From contig DOTD01000032.1 in the NCBI GenBank assembly GCA_003513005.1, forward strand, positions 5,809-69,808: a stretch of DNA of 64,000 bases. Reading direction: 5' to 3'. The translations under genes and the position numbers were made by a program. Position 1 is the stretch's first letter; every line of letters starts with the position of its first letter. The stretch is from Desulfotomaculum sp. (GTDB lineage Bacteria > Bacillota > Desulfotomaculia > Desulfotomaculales > Nap2-2B). The notes beneath the pieces were generated by a model, which was given only the letters and a program-made list of their open reading frames with translations, did no database searches and was not told the origin of the DNA. Positions 43,668-50,666 of the stretch are shown here, one piece after another.

Positions 43668-44027
43668 ATGAGTCTTTCCCGGTTTTTTATTCTATATGTG
43701 CTTCATTTGCAGCCACTACACGGTTATGAAATAACCAAACATATTGCCGAACTGACCAATGGTTGTTGCGCTCCTACAGAAGGAAGTCTTTATCCCGTAT
43801 TAAGGGAATTCAAGGAAGCCGGACTGGTAGACTTACTTATACAGATTGTATGCGGCCGTGAACGCAAGGTATATACTCTGACACCCAAGGGTGAAAAGGC
43901 CTTGGGTGTTGCATCACAAGCCTGGTGCGAGGTAGCTGATTTATTAAAAATGCCACAAGACAACAGCTTTAGTTGCAAAGAAAAAAATGGCGCTGATCAT
44001 TTAGGAGCCAAAAGTCGATACGATTAA
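43668..44027 (+). CDS. PadR-family transcriptional regulator
   Basis: 119 residues; PadR winged helix (ILYVLHLQPLHGYEITKHIAE; PTEGSLYPVLREFKEAGLV). A Cys pair in NGCCAPTEGSLYP lies in the DNA-binding helix region and could sense metalloid. ATG 43668 has GGGG 10 bases upstream. The frame stays open and coding-like back to ATA 43620 (KCEYESQEYWAGLIK), which has an ideally placed GAGGTGA, so an N-terminal extension from a rare ATA start is possible. First gene of the plus-strand arsenic group. Confidence 0.85.
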   Translation: MSLSRFFILYVLHLQPLHGYEITKHIAELTNGCCAPTEGSLYPVLREFKEAGLVDLLIQIVCGRERKVYTLTPKGEKALGVASQAWCEVADLLKMPQDNSFSCKEKNGADHLGAKSRYD

Positions 44028-44072
44028 TTTTGAAATATAAAGAACTATAAAGGTTAAAAGGGGGCGTGAACT

Positions 44073-44738
44073 TTGAATAATAAAGAAGAAATAAGAGACA
44101 TAATTAGAAAAAATTATTCCGAGGTTGCTTTAAAAGGTTCTGCAGGGGAGTGCTGCAGCGGAGGCTGCAGTTGCAGTGGTCCGCAGATGGATATCGTGGA
44201 TATTGCCATTAAAATTGGTTATTCTGAAAGCGACTTTGAAGATGTTCCGATTGAAGCCAATATGGGGTTGGGCTGCGGAAACCCGATTGCTATTGCACCA
44301 CTTAAAGAAGGGGAAGTGGTACTTGACCTTGGCAGTGGCGGCGGATTTGATTGTTTTTTGGCAAGAAAGCAGGTCGGTGAAACCGGGTTTGTTATTGGAG
44401 TGGATATGACACCGGAAATGATAAATCTATCTTTGGATAAGCAGCAAGTTTTTAATGAAATGTACAGAATACTTAAAACCGGAGGGAGGATATCTATATC
44501 TGATATTGTTGCTACAGCGGAATTACCGGAGCATATAAAGAACAGCCCTGCCAGTATCTGTAGCTGCGTGGCTGGCGCTGAGCATGTTGAAAATATAAAA
44601 ACTATGCTTCAGAATGCTGGTTTTACAAACATCCACTTGATTCCAAAAGATAACAGCAAAGAAATAATAAAAAGTTGGGTCCCCGGCATGGAAGAGTTTA
44701 TTGCCTCTTTTATAATTGAAGCAAAAAAAGGGTCGTGA
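44073..44738 (+). CDS. arsM: Arsenite methyltransferase with internal deletion
   Basis: ArsM methylates As(III) with S-adenosylmethionine. Here 221 residues instead of about 265. The N-terminal Cys-rich EC-C-SGGCSCSG region, SAM motif VLDLGSGGGFDCFLARKQVG and the C-terminal ISDIVATAELPEHI are present. After VDMTPEMI (near residue 117) the protein jumps to NLSLDKQQVFNEMYRILK: about 40 residues, including the usual SNCVINLSPDK cysteine that binds As(III), are missing in frame. It may be inactive or changed in function. TTG start behind GGGGGCGTGAAC. Confidence 0.85.
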   Translation: MNNKEEIRDIIRKNYSEVALKGSAGECCSGGCSCSGPQMDIVDIAIKIGYSESDFEDVPIEANMGLGCGNPIAIAPLKEGEVVLDLGSGGGFDCFLARKQVGETGFVIGVDMTPEMINLSLDKQQVFNEMYRILKTGGRISISDIVATAELPEHIKNSPASICSCVAGAEHVENIKTMLQNAGFTNIHLIPKDNSKEIIKSWVPGMEEFIASFIIEAKKGS

Positions 44739-44839
44739 AAAAAAGATACATTTTTAAGGGACAACAAGTTTATCAAGCGGCGTTCAAGTTTGGATATGGC
44801 AAGTAAATTAAAACACAATTTAAAGGAGGTTGAAGGAAA

Positions 44840-45175
44840 GTGAAAGAAGTCACTGTCACCGTATTCGGAACTGATGCTTTTATGCCGGCATCCAGCTGCT
44901 GAGGTCCGTCCACCGGAGACGCATGTTGCGGCTCTGCGAAGACCATGCAGGAAGAAGCTGAAGCTTTAAATAAATCGCTTGTACAGAGTTTTGGCGAAGC
45001 AATCCGCTATGCCTATGTTGATGTGCTAAGCAGCGAGATGAATAATTACCCGGAGATTGCGCAAATCCTGAATCGAGTCAGACTACCCCTGATTGTTCTT
45101 AACGGTCAACCCCGCTTCCACGGTGGGATTTCAAAAGAAGTGATCGCAGATGCAGTGGGTGATCTTGCAAAATGA
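44840..45175 (+). CDS. Thioredoxin-like selenoprotein of the arsenic cluster
   Basis: 111 residues when TGA 44900-44902 is read as selenocysteine 21. GTG 44840 has AAAGGAGGT 9 bases ahead. The sequence runs FGTDAFMPASSC-UGA-GPSTGDACCGSAK, then a thioredoxin-like alpha/beta part ending RVRLPLIVLNGQPRFHGG with cis-Pro. Without read-through the product would be a 20-residue stub. A stem CGCA-TGT-TGCG extended by GAG/CTC lies 14-32 bases downstream with its loop at 22, fitting a SECIS. It follows arsM; probably a thiol/selenol oxidoreductase acting on arsenicals. Confidence 0.85.
44916..44934 (+). promoter_or_regulatory. Candidate SECIS hairpin in the thioredoxin-like gene
   Basis: GAG-A-CGCA, loop TGT (44924-44926), TGCG-G-CTC: seven base pairs with one mismatch; G is the second loop base and the loop begins 22 bases after the UGA. 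Confidence 0.55.
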
Positions 45176-45244
45176 TACCTATATGCCGATTATTGGGCAT
45201 AGCTGCACAAGTGCATATTTTAAAAAAAGGGGTGTTAATCAGAT

Positions 45245-45532
45245 ATGAGCGGTAGTGATCCTAAAGCGTCAAAAATATATAAGATAGACGTTGGCGGAGA
45301 TATGATAGGATTGTCTGGAGTAGAGCAGGCTTTCCTTGAGGTAATGAAACTTGGTTTAAAGGGCGATCAGGCTGCTGAAAAAATATTGGAAATAGTTGAG
45401 AGAACAAACTTTATTCCTGAAGGTTCGGAAAGGCAATACAAGTGGGCTCTATCTTTGGCATACAGAAACTATTTAGCTGATCCATCAACAGGAAAAAAGG
45501 CTATGGAATTTGATCAGAAACCAGCATGTTGA
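45245..45532 (+). CDS. Conserved small protein of the arsenic cluster, unknown function
   Basis: 95 residues, helical (LSGVEQAFLEVMKLGLKGDQ; KILEIVERTNFIPEG), ending in a lone Cys (KPAC). No family recognised. It lies 69 bases after the thioredoxin-like selenoprotein gene and before a hairpin terminator, so it is probably the last gene of the padR-arsM transcript. GGGGTG precedes the ATG. Confidence 0.7.
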   Translation: MSGSDPKASKIYKIDVGGDMIGLSGVEQAFLEVMKLGLKGDQAAEKILEIVERTNFIPEGSERQYKWALSLAYRNYLADPSTGKKAMEFDQKPAC

Positions 45533-45552
45533 GACACCTGATAATATATCTC

Positions 45553-45580
45553 TTCTGTTTTGGTAAAACAGAATTAATTT
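45553..45580 (+). terminator. Terminator of the padR-arsM unit
   Basis: TTCTGTTTT (45553-45561) pairs with AAAACAGAA (45565-45573), then TTAATTTATT. Confidence 0.55.
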
Positions 45581-45646
45581 ATTAAAAGTAAACTCCTGCG
45601 TAAATGAACTGCCTTTAGAAAATTGGTACATCAAAAGAAAAACACA

Positions 45647-45925
45647 TTAGCATTTACTCCATCTGTGGTACGGGTGCATGGATTCATACTCCCTGGTTGT
45701 TTGTTTGGTTATCTTATGCCAGGGAATGCCGATTTTTGCCCCTACAAGAGAAGCCAGGGCGCACCGTCAGAGTATGGGGTCAACTTCCGCCAGCAGTCTG
45801 TCAAAGACATCATACGGGTCGCAGGCAAGGAAATCATCTTTTGTGCCAATGCCTATTCTTTCAAGTTTGCCGGCGATTACTTTGCCGATATTGGGCAGTT
45901 CAAGAAGGCTGCTTTTATTTTTCAT
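45647..45925 (-). CDS. Helix-hairpin-helix (Cdd1-like) protein with in-frame UGA
   Basis: ATG 45925 has GGAGG 5 bases upstream. The frame gives LLELPNIGKVIAGKLERIGI, a helix-hairpin-helix of the Cdd1/TfoX-C type, up to ...EVDPIL, then TGA (45767-45769), then in the same frame RCALASLVGAKIGIPWHKIT to TAA 45647. The combined 93 codons are one domain. The UGA precedes R-C, where I expect a cysteine in relatives (LCRCALAS), so it could be selenocysteine 53; the SECIS fit is poor, and a simple nonsense mutation is as likely. Confidence 0.55.
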
Positions 45926-45950
45926 TTTTCCTCCGTCCACATTTGTTTAT

Positions 45951-45966
45951 GTCGACAACCCCGTCC
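45951..45966 (-). repeat. REP-like dispersed repeat, inverted copy
   Basis: GTCGACAACCCCGTCC; its reverse complement GGACGGGGTTGTCGAC matches copies 1 and 3 at 13.0 and 16.5 kb. Confidence 0.65.
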
Positions 45967-45990
45967 TCCTGCCTGGTATTTGACTGGTAT

Positions 45991-46012
45991 TTGACACAAG
46001 AGTACCGTCCCC
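45991..46012 (-). repeat. REP-like repeat identical to the transposase-flanking unit
   Basis: TTGACACAAGAGTACCGTCC then CC: the exact reverse complement of 25458-25479, 20.5 kb away beside the RAYT gene. Confidence 0.85.
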
Positions 46013-46173
46013 TTGATCCTTTCCGGCCCGTATTCCTCGGCAATCACCTGGATGATTGCCGCCCCAAGCTCCTTCATCAGGCTGAACAGCCAGGCCGGGC
46101 ATTTTCCGGGATGTTACGGAAGGTTCGCAACGCCTGTCCGCATATAAATTCATCCTAAATCATCAAAATTCTA

Positions 46174-47244
46174 TCAGCACATACCCTTGTCCATGTCGAA
46201 ATCCCAGTATTTATCATGGATCTTTTTAACTTCGTTAATGTCGTTTTTAAACATGGAGGATACGGTTGTGGTTCTTTTAAGGCCGGTATCTTCATGGATA
46301 TTAAAATTCAGTCCCGAAAGGGCGTTAAAAATTGCGGCCACCGAGACGGCTTGGCCTTCCAAATTGTATCCGCCTTCCAAAGTGGCTGTGATACGCCCGT
46401 CGCAGCATTTGTCCGCTATGTTCATAACGATTTTAGTCAGGTTTTCAAAGCCCAGTGAGGTTAGACGCATCGCTCCGATTGGGTCGCTGTGATGAGAATC
46501 CTGTCCGGCGGAGATTAGAATGAACTGGGGTTTGTACTGTAAGGCGGCAGGATATAAAATTTCCTGGAAGACAGTTTCGTATTCAATATCGCCCATCCTT
46601 GCTTCAAGGGGGACATTGATTGTAAACCCTTCCCCTTCTCCCCTGCCAATGTCTTTTGTCCAACCGGTGCCGGGGTAAATCCAGCCCTGGTGGACTGAGA
46701 AGTAAAGTACTTTTGCTGTATTATAAAAGGCAGCTTCTGTCCCGTTCCCGTGGTGGACGTCCCAGTCAACAATCAGGATTCTTTCCAGGCCATATGTTTT
46801 TTCCAGGTAGCGGGCGGCAATGGCTGCATTATTGAAAAGGCAGAAACCCATCGCCCGTTCCGGCATGGCGTGGTGGCCCGGCGGCCTGACGAGGGCAAAT
46901 GTGTTCCGGAACTTACCCTCCATTACTTTGTCAACTGCGCACAGGAGTCCCCCTGCCGCCAACATGGCGGCGTCATAAGAACGCTCCGAGGTATAAGTGT
47001 CCGGGTCCAGGTTTCCACCCCCGTTTAAACAAATCTGCCTGATGCCTTCGATGTGGGCGGGCGAGTGTACCAGGGCAATTTCTTCTACTGTGGCGGGGCG
47101 GGGAGGTATGCTTTGGATATAGTCCAGGATGCTTGTTTCTTTTAGTTTGGACATGATTTTTTCCAGGCGTTCCGGACATTCAGGATGATATACCGTATAG
47201 TGATCAAGATAGAGCGGGTCATATACATACCCTGTTTGGCTCAA
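46174..47244 (-). CDS. Histone-deacetylase-family amidohydrolase (acetoin utilisation type)
   Basis: About 356 residues from TTG 47244 (AAAGGGAG 9 bases ahead); the frame is open to 47295. Zn-dependent deacetylase fold: RPPGHHAMPERAMGFCLFNN (His-His pair), VDWDVHHGNGTEAAF (metal ligands), AGQDSHHSDP and LEGGYNLEG. Class II/AcuC-like deacetylases act on acetyl-lysine or acetylpolyamines; the substrate here is unknown. Stands alone, upstream of a DUF1614 gene on the same strand. Confidence 0.92.
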   Translation of the reverse strand: MSQTGYVYDPLYLDHYTVYHPECPERLEKIMSKLKETSILDYIQSIPPRPATVEEIALVHSPAHIEGIRQICLNGGGNLDPDTYTSERSYDAAMLAAGGLLCAVDKVMEGKFRNTFALVRPPGHHAMPERAMGFCLFNNAAIAARYLEKTYGLERILIVDWDVHHGNGTEAAFYNTAKVLYFSVHQGWIYPGTGWTKDIGRGEGEGFTINVPLEARMGDIEYETVFQEILYPAALQYKPQFILISAGQDSHHSDPIGAMRLTSLGFENLTKIVMNIADKCCDGRITATLEGGYNLEGQAVSVAAIFNALSGLNFNIHEDTGLKRTTTVSSMFKNDINEVKKIHDKYWDFDMDKGMC

Positions 47245-47317
47245 ACAAAAACACTCCCTTTTTGCAATTCTATCACACGGTTTTTTACTAAACAAGGCTG
47301 GCGCGGCCTACTTTGGT

Positions 47318-47944
47318 TTATGCCAGCAGGGCGGCTATAATGCCGACTAAAAATATCCCGTCGAACACTCCGGCGCCCCCGATGCTTAAGACATGGCTGC
47401 CCATGTCCCGGAACTTGTTCAGGTTAAGCAGGTCTGCTCCTGTCAGGGTCCCCCACACTCCGGCGATATAGGCTACCGGAGCGGCGTATTCACGGGCCAG
47501 AAGGAGCGCTGCGGCTGCCGCCACCAGGGGAGGAATGAATGCCGGCAGGGAGATGCCCATGCCGGGGACCGGACGGGCCAGGGCCTTTGAAACTATGGCA
47601 ACAATTGCTGCGGCCAGGATAGTCGGTGGAAAGGGAGCCCGGTAAAGAAGATAGAAGCTGAACAGAACGGGTATGACAGCGCCTCCCAGATTGACCGCAA
47701 TAACCTGTTCGCTTACCCGCGGCGGGTAATAAAAAAAATAATTTAAGGGCGGCATCCGCTCTTTGACCAGGCGCCGGGAAACGGGGATATTGATAATTCC
47801 CCCGATCAGGGAAAGTCCGAAGAGAAAGACAGCGCCCTGCGGTGACAAACCCAGTTTGGTAAAGGAAAATGCCGCAACCTGGAAAAAGAATATAAAGATT
47901 AGAAAAGGAAGCAGGACAAATAAAGCGAGGAATAAAACCGGCAC
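47318..47944 (-). CDS. DUF1614 membrane protein
   Basis: 208 residues, six or seven hydrophobic helices, with the family features LSLIGGIINIPVSRR and the glycine-rich C-terminal DMGSHVLSIGGAGVFDGIFL. Widespread in Firmicutes and archaea, function unknown. On the same strand as and upstream of the deacetylase gene. Confidence 0.85.
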   Translation of the reverse strand: MPVLFLALFVLLPFLIFIFFFQVAAFSFTKLGLSPQGAVFLFGLSLIGGIINIPVSRRLVKERMPPLNYFFYYPPRVSEQVIAVNLGGAVIPVLFSFYLLYRAPFPPTILAAAIVAIVSKALARPVPGMGISLPAFIPPLVAAAAALLLAREYAAPVAYIAGVWGTLTGADLLNLNKFRDMGSHVLSIGGAGVFDGIFLVGIIAALLA

Positions 47945-48105
47945 AGGCAGCGCTCCCTTCTATATTCAGCAATTTAATATTATCTTAAACAGAGAAGGAA
48001 ATAAAGTGAACCGTATCGAATAAAAAATTAATATTTGTGGGACGACCATGTGGTATAATTTTTTTGGCCGCGGGTCTAAAGAAAATTTTCCGGGAGGGGA
48101 CAAGT

Positions 48106-48750
48106 ATGAATTTATTGATTATGGGACCGCCGGGCGCCGGCAAAGGTACACAAGCTGAAGTGCTGGTAAAAGAGCTTTCTATTACCCATATTTCCACGGG
48201 CGACATGTTCCGCAGCGCGATCAAAGAAGGAACGGAAATGGGTAAAAAGGCCAAGGAGTACATGGACCAGGGGGGACTCGTACCTGATGAAGTAGTCGTC
48301 GGCATGGTTAAGGAAAGACTGGCAATGCCAGACTGCGCCAAGGGATTTTTACTTGACGGTTTTCCGCGCACACTGCCCCAGGCGGAAGCCCTGGATGAAA
48401 CTCTAAAAGCTTTAACCATTAAATTGGACGGCGTAATTAACATTGATGTGCCGCGTGAAAGGCTGATGGCCAGGCTGACCGGGCGCAGGATCTGCAAGGG
48501 CTGCGGGGCAAGCTACCATGTTCTGTTTAACCCGCCAAAAAGCGAAGGAAAGTGCAATTCCTGCGAGGGCGAGCTCTACCAGCGCAGCGACGACAACGAA
48601 GAAGCCGTTTCCAACCGGTTGGATGTCTATGAGTCACAGACCCAGCCGCTTATTGATTACTACGTAAAAGTAAACCTGCTTAAAAATATCAACGGTGACC
48701 AGGATATTAAGAAAGTCCTTGATGACGTCCTGGCCAGTCTCAAAGGTTAG
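48106..48750 (+). CDS. adk: Adenylate kinase
   Basis: 214 residues; ATP + AMP to 2 ADP. Walker A GPPGAGKGTQ (residues 7-16), AMP site STGDMFRSAI, and a zinc-finger LID (CKGCGASYH ... CNSCEGELY) typical of Gram-positive adenylate kinases. ATG 48106 has GGGAGGGG upstream; the frame is open to 48037 but begins MGRPCGI without a ribosome-binding site. Unusually not beside secY and map. Confidence 0.96.
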   Translation: MNLLIMGPPGAGKGTQAEVLVKELSITHISTGDMFRSAIKEGTEMGKKAKEYMDQGGLVPDEVVVGMVKERLAMPDCAKGFLLDGFPRTLPQAEALDETLKALTIKLDGVINIDVPRERLMARLTGRRICKGCGASYHVLFNPPKSEGKCNSCEGELYQRSDDNEEAVSNRLDVYESQTQPLIDYYVKVNLLKNINGDQDIKKVLDDVLASLKG

Positions 48751-48890
48751 GACTGTTCGTAAAAGTATAAATTACCAGGCAAGTTTTTAAAACCCCGCCA
48801 ATATAAATCAACTAAGAAAGAGTTGAGGGAGGTGGGGTGCAAAGAAAAACCTTGCCGCAATTTGTAGTCGATTAAACTGACAAAGTCTGG

Positions 48891-48920
48891 GGGCGCCTGT
48901 TTTGATACAGGCGTCCTCAA
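48891..48920 (+). terminator. Hairpin downstream of adk
   Basis: GGGCGCCTGT (48891-48900) pairs with ACAGGCGTCC (48907-48916), one G-U pair; the T tract after it is weak. Confidence 0.5.
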
Positions 48921-48952
48921 TGTTTCAGACGGGCGCAAGTATCCGGTCTTTA

Positions 48953-48981
48953 TTGACGTTTAACGATATTTCTAATATGAT
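48953..48981 (+). promoter_or_regulatory. Promoter of trxB
   Basis: TTGACG (48953-48958), 17 bases, TATGAT (48976-48981); 45 bases before the trxB start. Confidence 0.65.
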
Positions 48982-49025
48982 GAAATTGTAAAAATGTGTA
49001 ATCAATAACTTTAGGGGGAAGGCAA

Positions 49026-49949
49026 ATGAACGAGCGGGAACTGATTATAATAGGCGGCGGGCCTGCCGGTCTTGCGGCCGGATTGTACGCGGCGAGGGCA
49101 AAAATCGATGTGCTGATGCTGGAGCGGGCAATGCCGGGCGGACTTGCGGCCAATACGGAGTTTATAGAAAATTACCCCGGTTTTGCAGAAGGGATCGACG
49201 GCGCCGCACTGACAGCCCAGATGGAGGCCCAGGCAAAACGTTTCGGATTGGAAATTATCGGCGCCGATGTCATGGGCCTGACTTTTCAGGACGGAAAGTT
49301 TACCGTCAAAACTGACGAAGAGGAGCTGTTCAGCCACTGTGTCATTCTAGCCACCGGGTCGCAGCCGCAGATGCTGGGTGTCCCGGGCGAGGAAAAATTA
49401 AGGGGACGCGGGGTTTCTTACTGCGCTACCTGTGACGGGGCCTTTTTCCGCGGCAAGGAAGTAGCCGTAATCGGCGGCGGCGACGCCGCTGTTGGAGAAG
49501 CTGTCTTTCTGACCAGGTTTGCCAGCGGAGTGAACATAATCCATCGGCGCGGCGAATTGAGGGCAACCAAGGTTGAACAGCAGAGAGCCATGCAGAACGA
49601 GAAAATCAAATTTGTCTTGTTTAACACCGTACAAGAAATTATAGGGCAGGAAGAAGTGGAAGGTGTCGTACTCAAAGATACCCGTACAGAGGCCACTCAG
49701 AAGATGGATGTAAACGGTGTTTTTATTTATGTAGGCCAAAAACCCGATTCACAGCTGGTCAGAGAAATGGCCGAACTGGACAATAACGGGTTCATAATCA
49801 CGGATGACAGTATGCGGACGAGGCAGCCGGGCCTTTTTGCGGCGGGGGACGTGCGCCAGAAGCTGTTGAGGCAGGTAGTCACGGCAGTGGCTGACGGGGC
49901 AATCGCAGCAGTGGCGGCAGGGAAATATCTCGAGGAGATCGGGAAATAA
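49026..49949 (+). CDS. trxB: Thioredoxin reductase
   Basis: 307 residues; NADPH- or NADH-dependent reduction of thioredoxin. FAD-binding GGGPAGLAAGLYAARA (residues 9-24), the redox pair CATC (residues 133-136), NAD(P)-binding GGGDAAVGEA and the C-terminal FAD motif GLFAAGDVRQK. The NAD(P) site has HRRGELRA, which favours NADPH. GGGGGAAGGC precedes the ATG. It may feed the several thioredoxin-like proteins in the window. Confidence 0.94.
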   Translation: MNERELIIIGGGPAGLAAGLYAARAKIDVLMLERAMPGGLAANTEFIENYPGFAEGIDGAALTAQMEAQAKRFGLEIIGADVMGLTFQDGKFTVKTDEEELFSHCVILATGSQPQMLGVPGEEKLRGRGVSYCATCDGAFFRGKEVAVIGGGDAAVGEAVFLTRFASGVNIIHRRGELRATKVEQQRAMQNEKIKFVLFNTVQEIIGQEEVEGVVLKDTRTEATQKMDVNGVFIYVGQKPDSQLVREMAELDNNGFIITDDSMRTRQPGLFAAGDVRQKLLRQVVTAVADGAIAAVAAGKYLEEIGK

Positions 49950-50282
49950 AAACAGATTGGATTTAAAAAAGAAGAGCTGTATCTGAAGATACAGCAGAGA
50001 AAGGGAGAGGAGATTAGGTTGTTATCAATTGGTTAATCTCATTATAATACAGTCAATCAAGGAAAAAAGGATTTACCGGCCAGTGGTTAAAATTGGTCCT
50101 TAAAAGTGTATATGTCTTTTAAACGGTATGAAATGTCCTTTTATTCTGAAAAACATGGAAATGGCCGCGGCCGGAAACCGTTGATACCCGATATCAACCT
50201 TCTAAAGCCAAAAAAGTGCCACTCGAAGGAAATTTTTATATTTTCAATATTTTCCGTAGTGTCTATCAATATATAATACGCC
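49950..50282 (+). other. Gap without genes
   Basis: 333 bases. A perfect 8-bp hairpin GCTGTATC-TGAA-GATACAGC lies at 49976-49995 just after trxB but has no T tract. Nothing else recognised. Confidence 0.4.
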
Positions 50283-50507
50283 CTACCTTCCGGGATTCAG
50301 GAAAGTTCCCATGATCTGGTTTAATACCTGGACCTCCTCCGGTTTCATAGTCTGGTCGAGGTTATCCATCATGTTTTTGATTAAATTCATCAGCGTATCC
50401 TGGTCCATCATCGACACCATCTGTTTCAACATGGACGGATCAAAATTTTGAAGCAGGCTGCGGATCAGTTCCGAGAAATTATCGATGTCAAGCGGAGTAT
50501 TTGTCAT
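50283..50507 (-). CDS. Small helical protein, unknown function
   Basis: 74 residues, acidic and methionine-rich (SMLKQMVSMMDQDTLMNLIK), predicted all-helical, no membrane segment. GGAGGCG lies 10 bases before ATG 50507. No family recognised. It is divergent from the dinG-like gene. Confidence 0.6.
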   Translation of the reverse strand: MTNTPLDIDNFSELIRSLLQNFDPSMLKQMVSMMDQDTLMNLIKNMMDNLDQTMKPEEVQVLNQIMGTFLNPGR

Positions 50508-50666
50508 TTGTGTTTTCGCCTCCCAAGCTATGCTTTAAATTTATTAATAGACTATTCTCTCGATAGCTTTATTGTTACTCTGAAAGATTAATCAATCAGG
50601 CAGGATTATTTTAGAAAAACATCGAAGAAAGCTTAAATCCCCACTTTTACTTTTGGAGAATAAGAA

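Noticed and set aside
45623..46158. Plus-strand open frames of 101-153 codons after the arsenic unit
   Set aside because: They run antisense to the helix-hairpin-helix gene and through REP-like repeats, with no ribosome-binding site or family features.
49976..49995. Hairpin after trxB as a terminator
   Set aside because: Perfect stem but no T tract on either useful side; kept only as a note in the gap entry.
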